From positions 19,973,501-20,037,500 of the forward strand of contig JAQISU010000108.1 in the NCBI GenBank assembly GCA_029339505.1: DNA of 64,000 nt, written 5' to 3'. A model generated the notes under the pieces. It saw only the letters and a list, made by a program, of their open reading frames with translations. It did not search any database and was not told the DNA's origin. Shown one piece after another: positions 1 to 14,288 of the stretch. The position numbers and the translations under genes were made by a program. The stretch is from Unio delphinus (lineage: Eukaryota > Mollusca > Bivalvia > Unionida > Unionidae). Numbering within the stretch: the stretch's first letter is position 1; each line of letters starts with the position of its first letter.

Positions 1-127
1 TATATATATATACGTGATATGTCATTGTTTTTGTCACAAATACACACATACGCTGTCAGACTCAAAGTAAAACAATAACTGGCGCTGCCACTCATCAAAA
101 AGCGTAGGATGTTATTCAAAATTGAAA

Positions 128-1171
128 AAAATGTTTACAAATGCTCTCAATCAATTTGGCTGACATAGAAAATATTGCTTATAAATGCTCTCAATCAATT
201 TGGCTGACATAAAAAATAATGCTTACAAATGCTCTCATAATCAGTTTGACTGACATAGAAAATAATGCTTACCAATGCTCTCAAAATTAGTTCGGCTGAC
301 ATAGAAAATAATGTTTACAAATGCTCTCAATCAATTTGGCTGACAGAAAATAATGCTTACAAATTGTCTCAATCAATTTGGCTGACATAGAAAATAATGC
401 TTACAAATGCTCTCATAATCAGTTTGGCTGACATAGAAAATAATGCTTACAAATACTCTCAAAATCAGTTTGGCTGACATAAAAAACAATGCTTACAAAT
501 GCTCTCATTATCAGTTTGGCTGACATAGAAAATAATGCTTACAAATGCTCTCATCATCAGTTTGGCTGACATAGAAAATAATGCTTACAAATTCTTCTCA
601 AAATCAGTTTGGCTGACATAGAAAATAATGTTTACAAATGCTTTCATAATCAGTTTGGCTGGCATAGAAAACAATGCTTACAAATGCTCTCATAATCAAT
701 TTGGCTGGCATAGAAACAATGCTTACAAATGCTCTCATAATCAGTTTGGCTGACATAGAAAATAATGCTTACAAATGCTCTCATAATCAGATTGGCTGAC
801 ATAGAAAATAATGCTTACAAATACTCTCAAAATCAGTTTGGCTGACATAAAAAACAATGCTTACAAATGCTCTCATTATCAGTTTGGCTGGCATAGAAAA
901 TAATGCTTACAAATACTCTCGAAATCAGTTTGGCTGACATAAAAAACAATGCTTACAAATGCTCTCATTATCAGTTTGGCTGGCATAGAAAACAATGCTT
1001 ACAAATGCTCTCATAATCAATTTGGCTGGCATAGAAAACAATGCTTACAAATGCTCTCATAATCAATTTGGCTGGCATAGAAACAATGCTTACAAATGCT
1101 CTCATAATCAGTTTGGCTGACATAGAAAATAGTGCTTACAAATGCTCTCATAATCATTTTGGCTGACATAT
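128..1171. repeat. 46-bp minisatellite, about 22 copies
   Basis: Tandem units of about 46 bp, each containing AATGCTTACAAATGCTCTCA followed by a GGCTGACATAGAAAAT-type end. Copies differ by point changes and small indels (TAATCAG versus AATCAAT, GACATAG versus GGCATAG), and several neighbouring pairs share variants, which fits block duplication. There is no long open frame. Ordinary satellite-like DNA. Confidence 0.93.
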
Positions 1172-2322
1172 TCTACATGCCGTTGAAGCTAATAAAATCA
1201 TAAAAGGGTTCAACTTTTCTTACATATTTATTTTTCATTATACAGCTGTCTTTAACATGTTATCATTTTAGTTATTATAATACTAATTTTGTAATTATAA
1301 AATGCTTTGTTAAGCAAAGGGATGTTAAACGTTAGACATTTTGCAATCAAACTGAAACAATATATATTTGTATGACATTATTGATTTCGAAAGAAACTAT
1401 CTCTTTTAAAAAAAATACCATCTGGTAAAAATTTGTTAATCAATCAGTTGAGGAATTTCAAACAATAACAATGGAAAAAAGGAGTTGTATATTTTCAACG
1501 CATTGTTTTATTACAAAGAATCAGATATAATTTCACCTCTAATTTTTGTCTTGTCCAGAATTTTTTTTATATAATAATGCTGTATGGATTTGAACTAAAA
1601 ATTAAATTTGTATCTTTGGTGAAACTCGTTGCTAAAATTAGAAACATGTTCAGGTTTGATCACTTACTTGGCACCTTCCCATACGCTTAATTGTACTCAC
1701 CTTCGCCAACTTTCAAATGCTGATTTGAAACTCTTCTTTGTAAACAATAAGCATTTTCTGAAGTTAATTTGTAATTGTGTCCTTAAGAATATCATTATTT
1801 GTTTGACGTTTATAGTCACAGGTATTTTTTGAGAAAAACATAAGAAATATTCAAGACAATTATCACCACGAGATATTTGATGTAATTCGTCAACATTTAT
1901 AAAGGATTATTGATTCCAAATTAATTTTGACACATTATTCCATTTGACCTCTATTTTGTACGCAATGAAAGTTATTAATATCTCCACCAAAAAGTACTCT
2001 GTTGATATCGCGCTAAGGCAAGGATACATCTTTGCCAAAATGAATTTCTAATACATTTTCTAGTTTCATTTAATTATGCCTTACGTAAGTGTAAGCTCTA
2101 GATGTCTGCAACGTTTCAGTTAACATTGTTTTTTTTAGCAGCCATAGTCCTTTTTCACATGTGCTATGATGTTATGTATATTTATCATCTTCGTAACTCT
2201 TAGTTCATGACTAAATAATAAATAAAATATAATATAGTGATTATATGTACTGAAGGTATAACAGTGTTCATTTTGTACACGGGTCTTGAAATATTTTAGA
2301 CCTTATAATGTTTGCATATTGC

Positions 2323-2325
<3 letters not shown>
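1172..2325. other. gene-free AT-rich stretch
   Basis: No supported coding, RNA or repeat feature. A 67-codon open frame at 1629-1832 shows no recognisable domain or codon pattern and is treated as chance. Confidence 0.6.
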
Positions 2326-2398
<73 letters not shown>

Positions 2399-2402
2399 TA
2401 TA
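2326..2402. repeat. (TA)n microsatellite
   Basis: Nearly pure TA dinucleotide tract of about 75 bp with a single TACATA interruption near the end. Confidence 0.97.
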
Positions 2403-5374
2403 ACAAGATGTTGTCATGTCTCTATCAATGAGACCGATTGGGCATTATAAAATGTTAAACAGATCTGTCACTGTGGATATACTGGGTCATATAGTCTTAA
2501 TGGACTCTTGTAGGCGAATATTAGGAGTGAACTGAGCAATATGATTCATTCCTTTTTTATATTCATTACTATTTTGTTTCTTTTTTTCGGGTGCTGAAAC
2601 CAGTCTGCAGATGTATTTAATGTTGATCTTCGATACTTGAAGATGAGTCATGTTTTAGGATTATTCATTGCAATTACTAAGTTGTCATTGAACTAAAACA
2701 GTAAACTAGTAATATTGTGAATTATTAAAACTGTAAAGGTTTCCGTTATACTAGGTTGGGCTGAGGTGCTGTCAGTATTATTTTTAATTATTACAAAAAC
2801 CCACCCTGGCGGTTCTCTGTCAAAAAATGAGGTAGTGATAAAGAGACGCAAACATCCGAATTACTGAATACACAAAATGTGAAATTCAAATAAACAACAA
2901 TTTAATATAATTCAGTCATAGCCATTTCTCAAATAAATTGCAAATTTAAAACCATATCACTCGTCTTTCATTTGACCAAGTCATGGTCTATTTCATCATC
3001 TGACTTAGTGTGATAGATGTTCCTACTGTCTTGTGTTCCTACTCATCTGTATCATGCTTTCTCTGGACTGGTACTCCAGTTCCCTTTGAGTCCGTCTGAC
3101 GTCTGCCTCCGATCTCTTCTTTTCCCTCATCTACCAGAGACTCGGGATCATCTACACAAGGAATATTTCCCTCTGTCTCATACAGTTCCTCTGGTCACTA
3201 AAAGCTTCCTGTCTGAAGCTCCTTTGTAATTCCCCGAATAACAAAGATTCCCGCATATTTCAAATGACTTCGGAGTAGCTTATCTTTCTTTAATTATCCC
3301 GCAAGATGCTTTAGCGACTACTGACGTTTTGTTCTTAATATATAAGACTTAAGCTTGCAATTCTAATGTTGGCCACGCCTTCCTTAACTCTTAGTGGATG
3401 TCGATTCAGCCACGGTTTATATAATTAGCAGACATTGCCCCCTCCCTGGCAGTCTATCAAGGTAGATTTACAAACTTGACTTGTTCCTTTGATCAAAACA
3501 GAAATTTCATGTCACTTACCTGTGAATAGTGCGCCACTAAAATAAGTCACGAGTCACGAGTTCCTATGGTCATGTTATACAATTGGCTTTGACGCCTAAT
3601 TGTTCGTAGGACTGACCGGCGTACATTTATGACGCGGAATTATTAGCCTAACGGTTTAGGATATATATGTTGCAATCCTGTTATTGTTCCTTACAAGGTG
3701 ACACAAATGGACGATGCGATTGCGAATTTGTGATACGTACAGCCGTTCTGAAATTAATTCAGAACATTCTTTAGATTTGAATAGATCTTTTCAGGATTAT
3801 TTTGGAGTTAATTCATAATACTGCAAGAGATTCTTATGTTGTTTTGATAGCTTGATAATTAAATCTTTTGTTAAGTTTGAAAAAAATATGTTTGTTTTGG
3901 TTCTTTCTGTTACCACATGCTCGTATCATTTACAAAATGTTGCTTACTACATGTTCTCTTCATGTATTTGAAAAAAGTAAACAATCATGTCAAGACTATC
4001 GTTTGCAGATGGTTCTATCAACATAATGATCCATGCGTAGACCCCCATATGAAGATGTGGTTAAATAGAGATCTTTTAACACTTTCTCATTTCGAACCAC
4101 AAATATATTCAAACATATTTCATATATTTCATTTTCTATATACAACGGATGATCATGGAAGGCCAATAATAATGTTTAACAAAATCAAATGAAATTTTTT
4201 TTTCCTATAAGTAACAGGTATAATCCTATCCAGTAACTCGGCAATTTTATATATTTATTTATTCGGATACGTTTTAAAGATAATTCTCAAAATTTCGAAC
4301 GGAATACGTAAACCATATGATTTTATACACTTTCTTCTTTGTTTCTCAAAGGATTTCGATTTTATTACATTATTATTGTCACCAGAGACCGGTCTAAACT
4401 CGCTAAATGTTTCGATGTAGACCTTAAAATCTGTAGGGTTCTATTCATTTGTAAATAAAACGTCATCCAGGTACTAGTTCTTCTCATTCTAAAATATAAT
4501 TTGTAAATGGTGCGATCAATGAAGAGAAATCATCTCCAATAATATATGTATGGGCTTTTACGTGTCTTCTTCAAAGCCTACTCTGCCTAGATGAAAAACT
4601 GAGACAGAAAAACATTGTTATAGCAGATGGACGTCTTGAAAAAAACCATGAACCACTGACAAATAGGATTGGCAATGGCAAATGATTTTATTGTATTTTC
4701 CGAACAGGGACATTCGAGAGAGCTTTCATACATCAGTAAGTTGTTGTCAATCATAATTAGTGGCGATATATAAATAGATCTGCATTCGAATGTATATTTA
4801 TTGGGAAATATAAGTTTAAGAAAATATTTCCAAACATTAGAGGATAGTAAGATTAGAATATTATAATAAGCGTGCCATATGTTACTCTTGTTTTCTTAAA
4901 TCAAATAAACTTAGTATCCCTCTTCTTTCAATATAAAAGTGTCATGTTTCTCCTATCTGAAATAAAGTGAAAAATACTAAATAAATTGTATTAAATTCCA
5001 AACGTCTCAATCCTCTTCTGCCTAATAAAACACAATCTTGTTACTGAGTGTTACTGAGTGAAGTGCCTACACACTTCGAAAAAATATATAAATCACACTG
5101 AACTTAGTTTTCGCGTTTATCATTTTACTTCTGAAACTACCAAAGACAGCGTCCGTTAATACCCCGTTCTATGTAGCTGATACGTGATACTTTATTTCTG
5201 GCTGTTTGTCTCTGAAACATCACATCCGCTTGGTAGCAAGAACGCGAGAGACTATATTTAAATATGTATAACGCTTACTCGTCGGTGTCGCTAACGAATG
5301 CAATATTCTATTCCAACAATTTCTACCATTTTAGCCAATTAATATGCAGTATTATAGCAATTGATAGCCAATCG

Positions 5375-5377
<3 letters not shown>
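2403..5377. other. gene-free stretch
   Basis: No gene that I can support. 3000-3240 is noticeably less AT-rich than its surroundings and carries a 70-codon open frame (3017-3229) without a recognisable domain. It could be a scrap of an old mobile element, but neither strand gives a family signature. Confidence 0.55.

Positions 5378-5455
<78 letters not shown>
5378..5455. repeat. (TA)n microsatellite
   Basis: Pure TA tract of about 76 bp. The Ile-Tyr repeat translation that spans it is an artefact of the dinucleotide repeat. Confidence 0.97.
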
Positions 5456-5458
<3 letters not shown>

Positions 5459-6850
5459 TTATTAGTTGTAACCAATGATAGCCAAACGAATATATAGTAT
5501 TATTAAGAATACCCTATGACAGCCAATACAATATGTAATATTAATAGATGCAACCAATGATATCCAATCACATTTGCAGCATTATTATTAATATTAACCA
5601 ATGACAGCCAATCAAATATGTGGTATTATTAATTTGTAACCTATGATAGCTATTCGAATATGCAGTGCTACATAAAGTAACCTATGCTATTCAATGTCAC
5701 CAATGATAGCCAATCAAATATGCAGTGCTATACAATATCACCAATGACAGCCAATCGAATATACAGGACTACACAATGTAGTTAATGACAGCCTATCCAA
5801 TAAGCATTTGTACACTATGTAACCAATTAAAGCCAATCTAATATAGAGTAATTCACAATGTCACCTATGACAGCCAATCGAATGTATAGTAATCTACAAT
5901 TTTACCTGTGAAAACTGATCGAATATTCTGTACTACACAATGCAGGCAATGGCAGCCAATAGAATACGAAGTACTCCACACTGTCACCAGTAACAGAGAA
6001 TCGAGTATGCAGTACTTAACAATGTAAACATTGATACAATACTCCACTATGTAGTCAATGACATCTTATCAGTACTACACAATATACCAAATGACATCCA
6101 ATTGAATATGCAGTACTAAACAATGTAACCGATCACAGCCAAAAAAATATGCAGTACTACACAATGTCTCCAATGTCTCCAATGATATCCATTCGAATAT
6201 ACAGTACTACAAAATGTACCCAATGCCAGCCAATCGAATATGCAGTCCCTAACAATGTAACCGATAGCGTCCAACTAAGTATGAAGTACTACACAATGAA
6301 ATTATTGACAGTCAGTTGTATATGCAATACCTCAATATGTAACTAATGGCACCCAAGCGAACATGCAGTACTCCACAATGTCACCTATGACAGCCAATCG
6401 AATACACCGTACTACTCAATGTAACCAATTACAGCCAATCGAATACACGGTACTACTCAATGTAACCAATTACAGCCAATCGAATAAGTAGTACTACTCA
6501 ATATAACCAGTGATAACCAATCGAGAAAGCAGTAAAACACAATGTAATCGATGATAGCCAATCGAATATAAAGTATTATTAATTTTAATCCATGAGAGCC
6601 AATTGAATATGTATTAGTATTTATTGTAAGCAATAATATCAAATCGAATATGTAGTAGTTATTGTAACCAATTATAGCAACTCGAATATGTAGTATTAGT
6701 CGTATCCAATAATAGTCATTCGAATATGTAGTGTTAGTCGTATCCAATAATTGTTATTCGAATATGTAATATTAGTCGTATCCAATAATAGTCAATCGAA
6801 TATGTAGTATTATTAAGTGTAACCAGTGACAGGCAATATGATATGCAGAA
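5456..6850. repeat. degenerate 41-44-bp tandem repeat, about 30 copies
   Basis: Diverged units built on AGCCAATCGAATATGCAGTA followed by CTACACAATGTAACCAATGA. Spacing drifts between about 40 and 45 bp. Copies at the two ends (5456-5640 and 6550-6830) carry a TATTATTAAT variant in place of CTACACAATG. The array is old, judging by the divergence between copies. Confidence 0.88.
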
Positions 6851-7480
6851 CTACACTACTGAAATGTATGTACTAGCATGTTCGACTACTGAAACGTACT
6901 ATTAAGCATGTTTAAGTAATGAAATGTATTGTTTAGCTTGTTGGACTACTGAAATGTACAGTTTAGCTTGTTGGACTACTGAAATGTACAGTTTAGCTTG
7001 TTGGACTACTGAAATGTACAATTTAGCTTGTTGGACTACTGAAATGTATTGTTTAGCTTGTTGGACTACTGAAATGTATTGTTTAGCTTGTTTGACTACT
7101 GAAATGTATTGTTTAGCTTGTTGGACTACTGAAATGTATTGATTAGCTTGTTGGACTACTGAAATGTATTGATTAGCTTGCTGGACTACTGAAATGTACT
7201 GTTTAGCTTGTTTGACTACTGAAATGTACAGTTTAGCTTGTTGGACTACTGAAATGTATTGTTTAGCTTGTTGGACTACTGAAATGTATTATTTAGCTTG
7301 TTGGACTACTGACATGTATTGATTTGCTTGTTGGACTACTGAAATGTATTGATTAGCTTTTTGGACTACTGGAATGTATTGATTAGCCTGTTGGACTACT
7401 GAAATATACTGATTAGCATGTTTCACCAAATAAATGTATTGATTAGCCTGATCCACTACTGAAAGGTATTCATTTGCATG
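6851..7480. repeat. 30-bp minisatellite, about 20 copies
   Basis: Units of exactly 30 bp (TTAGCTTGTTGGACTACTGA then AATGTATTGA). Because 30 is a multiple of three, one plus frame stays open from 6924 to 7142 as a ten-residue peptide repeat. There is no start context, signal or flanking coding sequence to support a gene. Increasingly degenerate copies continue to about 7800. Confidence 0.93.
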
Positions 7481-7800
7481 CTAAATTATGTAGTGAATGG
7501 CTAACTCCAGTACTAAAATGTAGAGATTGCCGGCTTCACGAACGAAAGGCTTTGATTTGCCTTCTTCACTACTGAATAGTGTTGTTTAGATTACTTCATC
7601 TTTGTAATGTGTTGTTAGACTGCTCCAATACAAAACGGTATTGATAGTAATATTCCGCTACTGAAATGTATTGACCAGTCTACGCCAATACTGTATTAAT
7701 TCGTCTGCTCCACTAATGAAATATATTGATTATTCTGGTCCACTACTAGAAGGTACTGATCATGATGTTCCACTACTGAAATGCATTGATCAATCGATTC

Positions 7801-10329
<2,529 letters not shown>

Positions 10330-10465
10330 TAATCCATAACACATCATTGTATATGGAAAGTTTAAACCATAACACAGCATTGTATACGGAAAGTTTATAC
10401 CATAACACAGCATTGTATACGGAAAGTTAAAACCATAACATCACACTGCATACCGACAGCCTACA
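10330..10465. repeat. 34-bp tandem repeat, about 4 copies
   Basis: Four consecutive units containing CCATAACACAGCATTGTATA followed by CGGAAAGTTTA. The middle copies match closely and the last is diverged. It lies about 440 bp left of the Polinton insertion and is host flank. Confidence 0.85.
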
Positions 10466-10900
10466 ACAATAAAATTACCCAATAATGTATGCTAGAAAGG
10501 GGATGCAAACCGTTAGTGTTGGCTGGTAGTCTCAGTAAAGCTACAGACGGAAGTTGATTACTATTCTGCAAGGATCCTAGTGACACACATTGGGTAACAC
10601 ACATGGATTTCTGCCTACGAAAATCGTTCGACGACTGCGTTAATGCTCAGAACTGTGCTCGATGTGTCTCTGTTTTGGCTGATATAACCATCATAGCGTC
10701 AATCAGGACACGAGACCCAGCAGTAGTCAAAATATTACTTTTCGATCTCTTTATATTATCGCTTGTAATACTTTTTCTCCCATTTCTACTACACGTATAA
10801 CCTGATATAGAACAATTCCACACTAGTGTATATTATATGTGCGATGAAGCATTTTGGTAGTGCTACGACACCACGGTCTAAAACTAAGTAAATTAAAACG
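10466..10900. other. left flank of the Polinton
   Basis: Host flank with no supported gene. The last five bases (AAACG, 10896-10900) are repeated directly after the right end of the element and are its target-site duplication. Confidence 0.7.
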
Positions 10901-11119
10901 AGCAGCAGAGAGGGTGAATCCTACAACATTTTTTGTTTTTATTTTTGATTATACCCTCCAAATAACACTAGACCCTTCTCGCGAAATAACTAGAAAAAAA
11001 AAATGACAGTGAACATGGGATTCGCATTCGCGTTTTCGTTGATGTCGCAACGTCGTTGTCACTCACCCTCTCTGCTGCTAAGGTTTACGGTGATTTTAAC
11101 CGAATATTTGATCAAGTCC
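10901..11119 (+). repeat. left terminal inverted repeat (219 bp)
   Basis: Begins AGCAGCAGAGAGGGTGAATC and matches the reverse complement of 26464-26681 except for one base in a poly-A run and one G/A change near it. Positions 10901-10917 reappear inverted at 11063-11079, so the outer 179 bp form a module with its own 17-bp inverted ends. The inner 40 bp (11080-11119) are an inverted copy of the last codons of the packaging ATPase gene that ends in the other TIR. Confidence 0.97.
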
Positions 11120-11137
11120 TTACTACGACGAAAATCA

Positions 11138-12502
11138 CTACGATTTCACAAATAGACTAATTTGTAAAACCTCCTCTTGTAAATCAATCAGATTATTGGA
11201 CTGGTCAGTGAGTTTGAAATTAATTCTGGTTAATGAATTATTATGACATCGCATATAGACTGGATTCACCGGGGACTCAATTATTAAAAACCCTGGAGGA
11301 GCTATTGGTGCAAATGAATACAAAATATATCCTTGCTGAGCTTGATTTGATCGTTCTAGATTAATTTGATAGCTTCCTTCGATCACATCACACACTAAAT
11401 TGAGCGCAATCACCGTTGAAATATTCACATTGAACGGAGCAATATGCCTGCCACCACCATCTGGGTCATTATTATGTTTGAGGATTTTTATTTCCTGTGA
11501 TGTTGTTTTTTTCCACGTATCATGAATTATTTTAAAACCTTCATCGATGGCATCACTGAGAGATTTTTGTAGTTCTAAGATATTATACCCTGGTAGTTTG
11601 AACGCATGAATATCTTCTACGCGTATATTATACTTCGTTGCAAATTCTGTTCTCGTTATAGGATTACTGTCACCTAATACCACTTAAATGATTTGCAAAT
11701 GAAATGTTTCCATGTCATTGATGATTTTGTTGCCTGTTTCTACGACGCTGATAAATTCATCTCGGGTGAGAGAACCGGATTTAAGAGATATTAACAACAA
11801 TGAAAAATCATTATTCATCGCTGTGAAGTTTTCAGTGATTTTCTCTTGTCGAGTTGTGTGATATATTGGGTTGTTGAATTTTTTCACTGCAGTGAAAACT
11901 ATCAATTCGTTGTATCTTTTATAGCTTTTTACTGGATTATCAGATTTTATCCTGTCTGTGATATAATCGGTTTTTTGTGGTTCTGGTAAATCAACGGTTT
12001 TTCCCCCGGGTGGTAATTCAGGCCATCCTAGTACGGTTCTAATAGAACTCTGATAAATATCTACGACGTATCCTTCTGTGCTTATTTCAATGGCAGATGA
12101 TAGTGTTGGCTCATGAACTGTTATAGCTATTTTTGACTCTACTCCAGTAATCGATTTTATTCTACGCGCGAATTCATTATTGATTTGTTCGATTTGGTAT
12201 GATCCGGTTGGTATGGAAACAACATTCCAGTCTGGGGTACCGTCGGGTTTATTCTTATTTGCAAATACCAGGGAATTATTGGGTTGTTGACCACCAAATG
12301 ATTTTGACCTAATATTTGGCCAACTGTGGTATACTCGTAATTTTGCTAGCGCTATCTCCTTCACTGGGACCGGAGAGGGGAAATTCACACTGAATTCTGG
12401 ATTCGTTGAGGTTATTGAGATCATGCTTGTTTGTACTGGGTTTGTGTTCTCCACTATTTCTTGAAGTACTTCCATCTGTGTTGTCATTGTTATTATACTC
12501 AT
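11138..12502 (-). pseudogene. Polinton minor capsid (penton-like) protein, one in-frame stop
   Basis: A single frame of 455 codons interrupted only by TAA at 11684-11686, so it reads as 272 aa then 181 further codons. The N-terminal half has the pattern of Polinton/adintovirus minor capsid proteins: an early beta-rich segment (residues about 30-60, ending RVYHSWPNI), then IPTGSYQIEQINNEF and a long beta-rich stretch. The second half ends with the family's typical C terminus, a PPGFLIIESPVNPVY segment and a final LTDQSNNLIDL strand. The known role of this protein is the vertex pentamer of the icosahedral shell. The stop falls in a linker-like region, so two separate chains are conceivable, but a nonsense mutation is simpler. 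It is the last gene before the left TIR. Its 5' end overlaps the preceding gene. Confidence 0.82.
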
Positions 12503-12956
12503 GTTTTTGTACTTCTAATTTTGACATCGCAGAATCATATATATCTACCATCGCTGAAAACTCACTCTCTGATATAATTGTATCATCGAGCGATGACGAT
12601 ATCAATGAGGATAATTGCGAGTATGCAGTGGACACAACATGAAATTGAATTATGTAGTCTTGTAGTTTCCGTTGGCTGCATGAGGATATTTTTTTTGTGA
12701 TTATTGAAATAATTTCAGCGATTGTTGTTGCCGCAGAAATGCAAATTGGAACAGCTATCGGGGCCATCATTTTCACTGAAGACAGTATAATACCGGCACC
12801 GGTGATTACACCACTCACTGAATACACAGTAACATCAATTGCGGTAATTCTCCTGCGATATTTTTTAATTTTCATTGCATACTCCTCAGACAGGGTTTTG
12901 AGTCTAGTTTGATACTCTCTGACTTGATCATAGCGATATTGCGATGATGAAATCAT
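12309..12956 (-). CDS. two-helix membrane protein of the Polinton virion block
   Basis: 215 aa. Residues about 1-38 form a charged amphipathic helix, about 40-60 and 64-85 are two hydrophobic segments (the second starts MAPIAVPICI), and a helical tail contains SESEFSAMVDIYDSA. This resembles the small SLATT-like/two-TM proteins found beside the minor capsid gene in many Polintons, but I cannot name a function. After residue about 150 the sequence becomes Asn/Ser-rich and its last 194 nt overlap the N-terminal coding part of the minor capsid gene in another frame. That tail may be a read-through after loss of an earlier stop. Confidence 0.7.
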   Translation of the reverse strand: MISSSQYRYDQVREYQTRLKTLSEEYAMKIKKYRRRITAIDVTVYSVSGVITGAGIILSSVKMMAPIAVPICISAATTIAEIISIITKKISSCSQRKLQDYIIQFHVVSTAYSQLSSLISSSLDDTIISESEFSAMVDIYDSAMSKLEVQKHEYNNNDNTDGSTSRNSGEHKPSTNKHDLNNLNESRIQCEFPLSGPSEGDSASKITSIPQLAKY

Positions 12957-12969
12957 TTTTTATTTTAAC

Positions 12970-12981
12970 AACGCTAGCGTT
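12970..12981. terminator. 12-bp perfect palindrome between genes
   Basis: AACGCTAGCGTT lies in the 30-bp gap between the fibre-like gene and the membrane-protein gene. The same core ACGCTAGCGT recurs in the gap downstream of the small basic gene (16412-16421). A punctuation role (3'-end or promoter element) is inferred from position only. Confidence 0.35.
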
Positions 12982-12986
12982 TTCAA

Positions 12987-13844
12987 TTACGATTTACTTA
13001 AATCCGCTACGAATTCCACATACCACGTTGTTGAGACCCTAACCAAATCTTTATCAGTAGATGTAATTGTAAACTTTTCAGTTGTATTCTTGTCGATGAT
13101 CGTTGAAATCGTATTATTGACCCCAGATGAACTGGACGATGAAATATTAAATTGAGACAATGGTGTTACTAGTGTTAATCGATAAATACCCTTAACGGTT
13201 GCAGTGATATCTAATTTGTTGTTTGTAGGTGACCACTCAAATGATCCGTGTTGGATTGTATATACTATGTTGTTAGTTTTCTCATGAGGAATTTTTGTTT
13301 TTTCAATGACTGTTATCATCCTCGAAAAATCACCTTTGACGTCTTCGATGAAGTTTTTCGTCTCATCGATGGATTTTTTAATATCAGGGAGTTTTAGTTC
13401 AATTTTATCGAATGTAGTTCCAATAAATTTATCAATGATATTTCTACGAAATGCGGTAAACTGTTTTATGTGTTCTTCAATTCTAGATTCAAGTGTTGTT
13501 AGTACAACCACAGAATTGTTTAACTCATCGTTGAGAATTTTTAATCGATCTGTAATCGTCGAAACGAGTACACCCGGTTTGAGTTTACCCTGATCGGAAA
13601 ATAGCGCAACGGTGTTCTCGATTGCGTTTTGTTGTTTAACTAAAATATCATCCAGAGAAATATTACTAGATTTCAATTTACCCTGGCGATCTTGAAATAC
13701 AACTATTTCATTGGGTTCAACACTTTCTAAATTCAACGTCTCAGCTATTTCATCTTTAATTTTTTTTGTTATATCCTTGATAGAATCAGGGGTTGCAGTG
13801 CCATCGGGTTTGGGTTTCAAAGATCTCCCCCAAATATCAATCAT
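12987..13844 (-). CDS. fibre-like coiled-coil structural protein
   Basis: 285 aa. It starts MIDIWGRSLKPKPDG, a short conserved-looking anchor. Residues about 70-200 are strongly helical with heptad-like spacing (coiled coil), and residues about 200-285 are beta-rich with a Ser/Asn loop. An N-terminal anchor, a long stalk and a C-terminal beta domain suggest a trimeric fibre or spike attached to the capsid; this is architecture only, with no catalytic motif. The start codon lies one base beyond the stop of the protease gene, so the two are tightly packed and probably co-transcribed. Confidence 0.65.
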   Translation of the reverse strand: MIDIWGRSLKPKPDGTATPDSIKDITKKIKDEIAETLNLESVEPNEIVVFQDRQGKLKSSNISLDDILVKQQNAIENTVALFSDQGKLKPGVLVSTITDRLKILNDELNNSVVVLTTLESRIEEHIKQFTAFRRNIIDKFIGTTFDKIELKLPDIKKSIDETKNFIEDVKGDFSRMITVIEKTKIPHEKTNNIVYTIQHGSFEWSPTNNKLDITATVKGIYRLTLVTPLSQFNISSSSSSGVNNTISTIIDKNTTEKFTITSTDKDLVRVSTTWYVEFVADLSKS

Positions 13845-13845
13845 G

Positions 13846-14277
13846 TTATTGTAAAACTCTTTCTCTCTCTAAAAAGCGATTGCTGGTGTAGTCATTTACG
13901 ACAATATGAGGTGGTTTTCTAGATGCTGAAATAGCATCAAGGACATTTAATACTTCACTGCCGCATATTGGTGGGTCATTGATTTGTTGTGTTGGTAGCG
14001 TAGAATACCAAGTCTTCATTGGAAATTGTTTTATGTAACGCATAAATTCTTTTGGTGGGGCTAATCCATATGAATCAAAATAGACAATCCCACGTGGATC
14101 AATAGCGTATGCAACCCAGTGAGTTCCAGGTCCGGTGCTGTTATCGAGATTAATAATACCTGTTTCAGTTTTGTTTGGTTGATGTGGTAATTGATCTTTC
14201 ATAAAAACACCTCTGAAATTTTTAATCACTAGTTTTTTAGCCGCATCCATTAAATCAAAATTGGACATGGGAACCAT
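13846..14277 (-). CDS. adenain-like cysteine protease (virion maturation)
   Basis: About 143 aa from the chosen start at 14277. The frame is open another 39 codons upstream, but that part is only the antisense of the repeated 3' end of the preceding gene, whose stop is at 14289, so the internal Met is preferred. It has the adenovirus-protease/Ulp1-fold signature: GTHWVAY (His about 53), IVYFDSYG (Asp about 68), a Gln at about 97-98 and PPICGSEVLNVLDAI (Cys about 105). All presumed catalytic residues are present. In the family it cleaves minor capsid and core precursors during virion maturation. A possible substrate site (MTGGA) lies in the neighbouring hydrophobic protein. Confidence 0.9.
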   Translation of the reverse strand: MVPMSNFDLMDAAKKLVIKNFRGVFMKDQLPHQPNKTETGIINLDNSTGPGTHWVAYAIDPRGIVYFDSYGLAPPKEFMRYIKQFPMKTWYSTLPTQQINDPPICGSEVLNVLDAISASRKPPHIVVNDYTSNRFLERERVLQ

Positions 14278-14288
14278 AGACTCCTCAA

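Noticed and set aside
128..1171. Regularly spaced repeats that could suggest a CRISPR array
   Set aside because: Units are contiguous without unique spacers, in animal DNA.
5264..5497. Ile-Tyr repeat ORFs across (TA)n tracts, here and at 9065, 36100, 43900 and 55300
   Set aside because: Pure dinucleotide-repeat artefacts.
6924..7142. Open frame encoding a ten-residue Cys/Trp repeat
   Set aside because: The underlying 30-bp minisatellite explains it. No start context, signal or unique coding sequence.
12406..12912. Two plus-strand frames opposite the membrane-protein gene
   Set aside because: Antisense shadows of minus-strand coding sequence.
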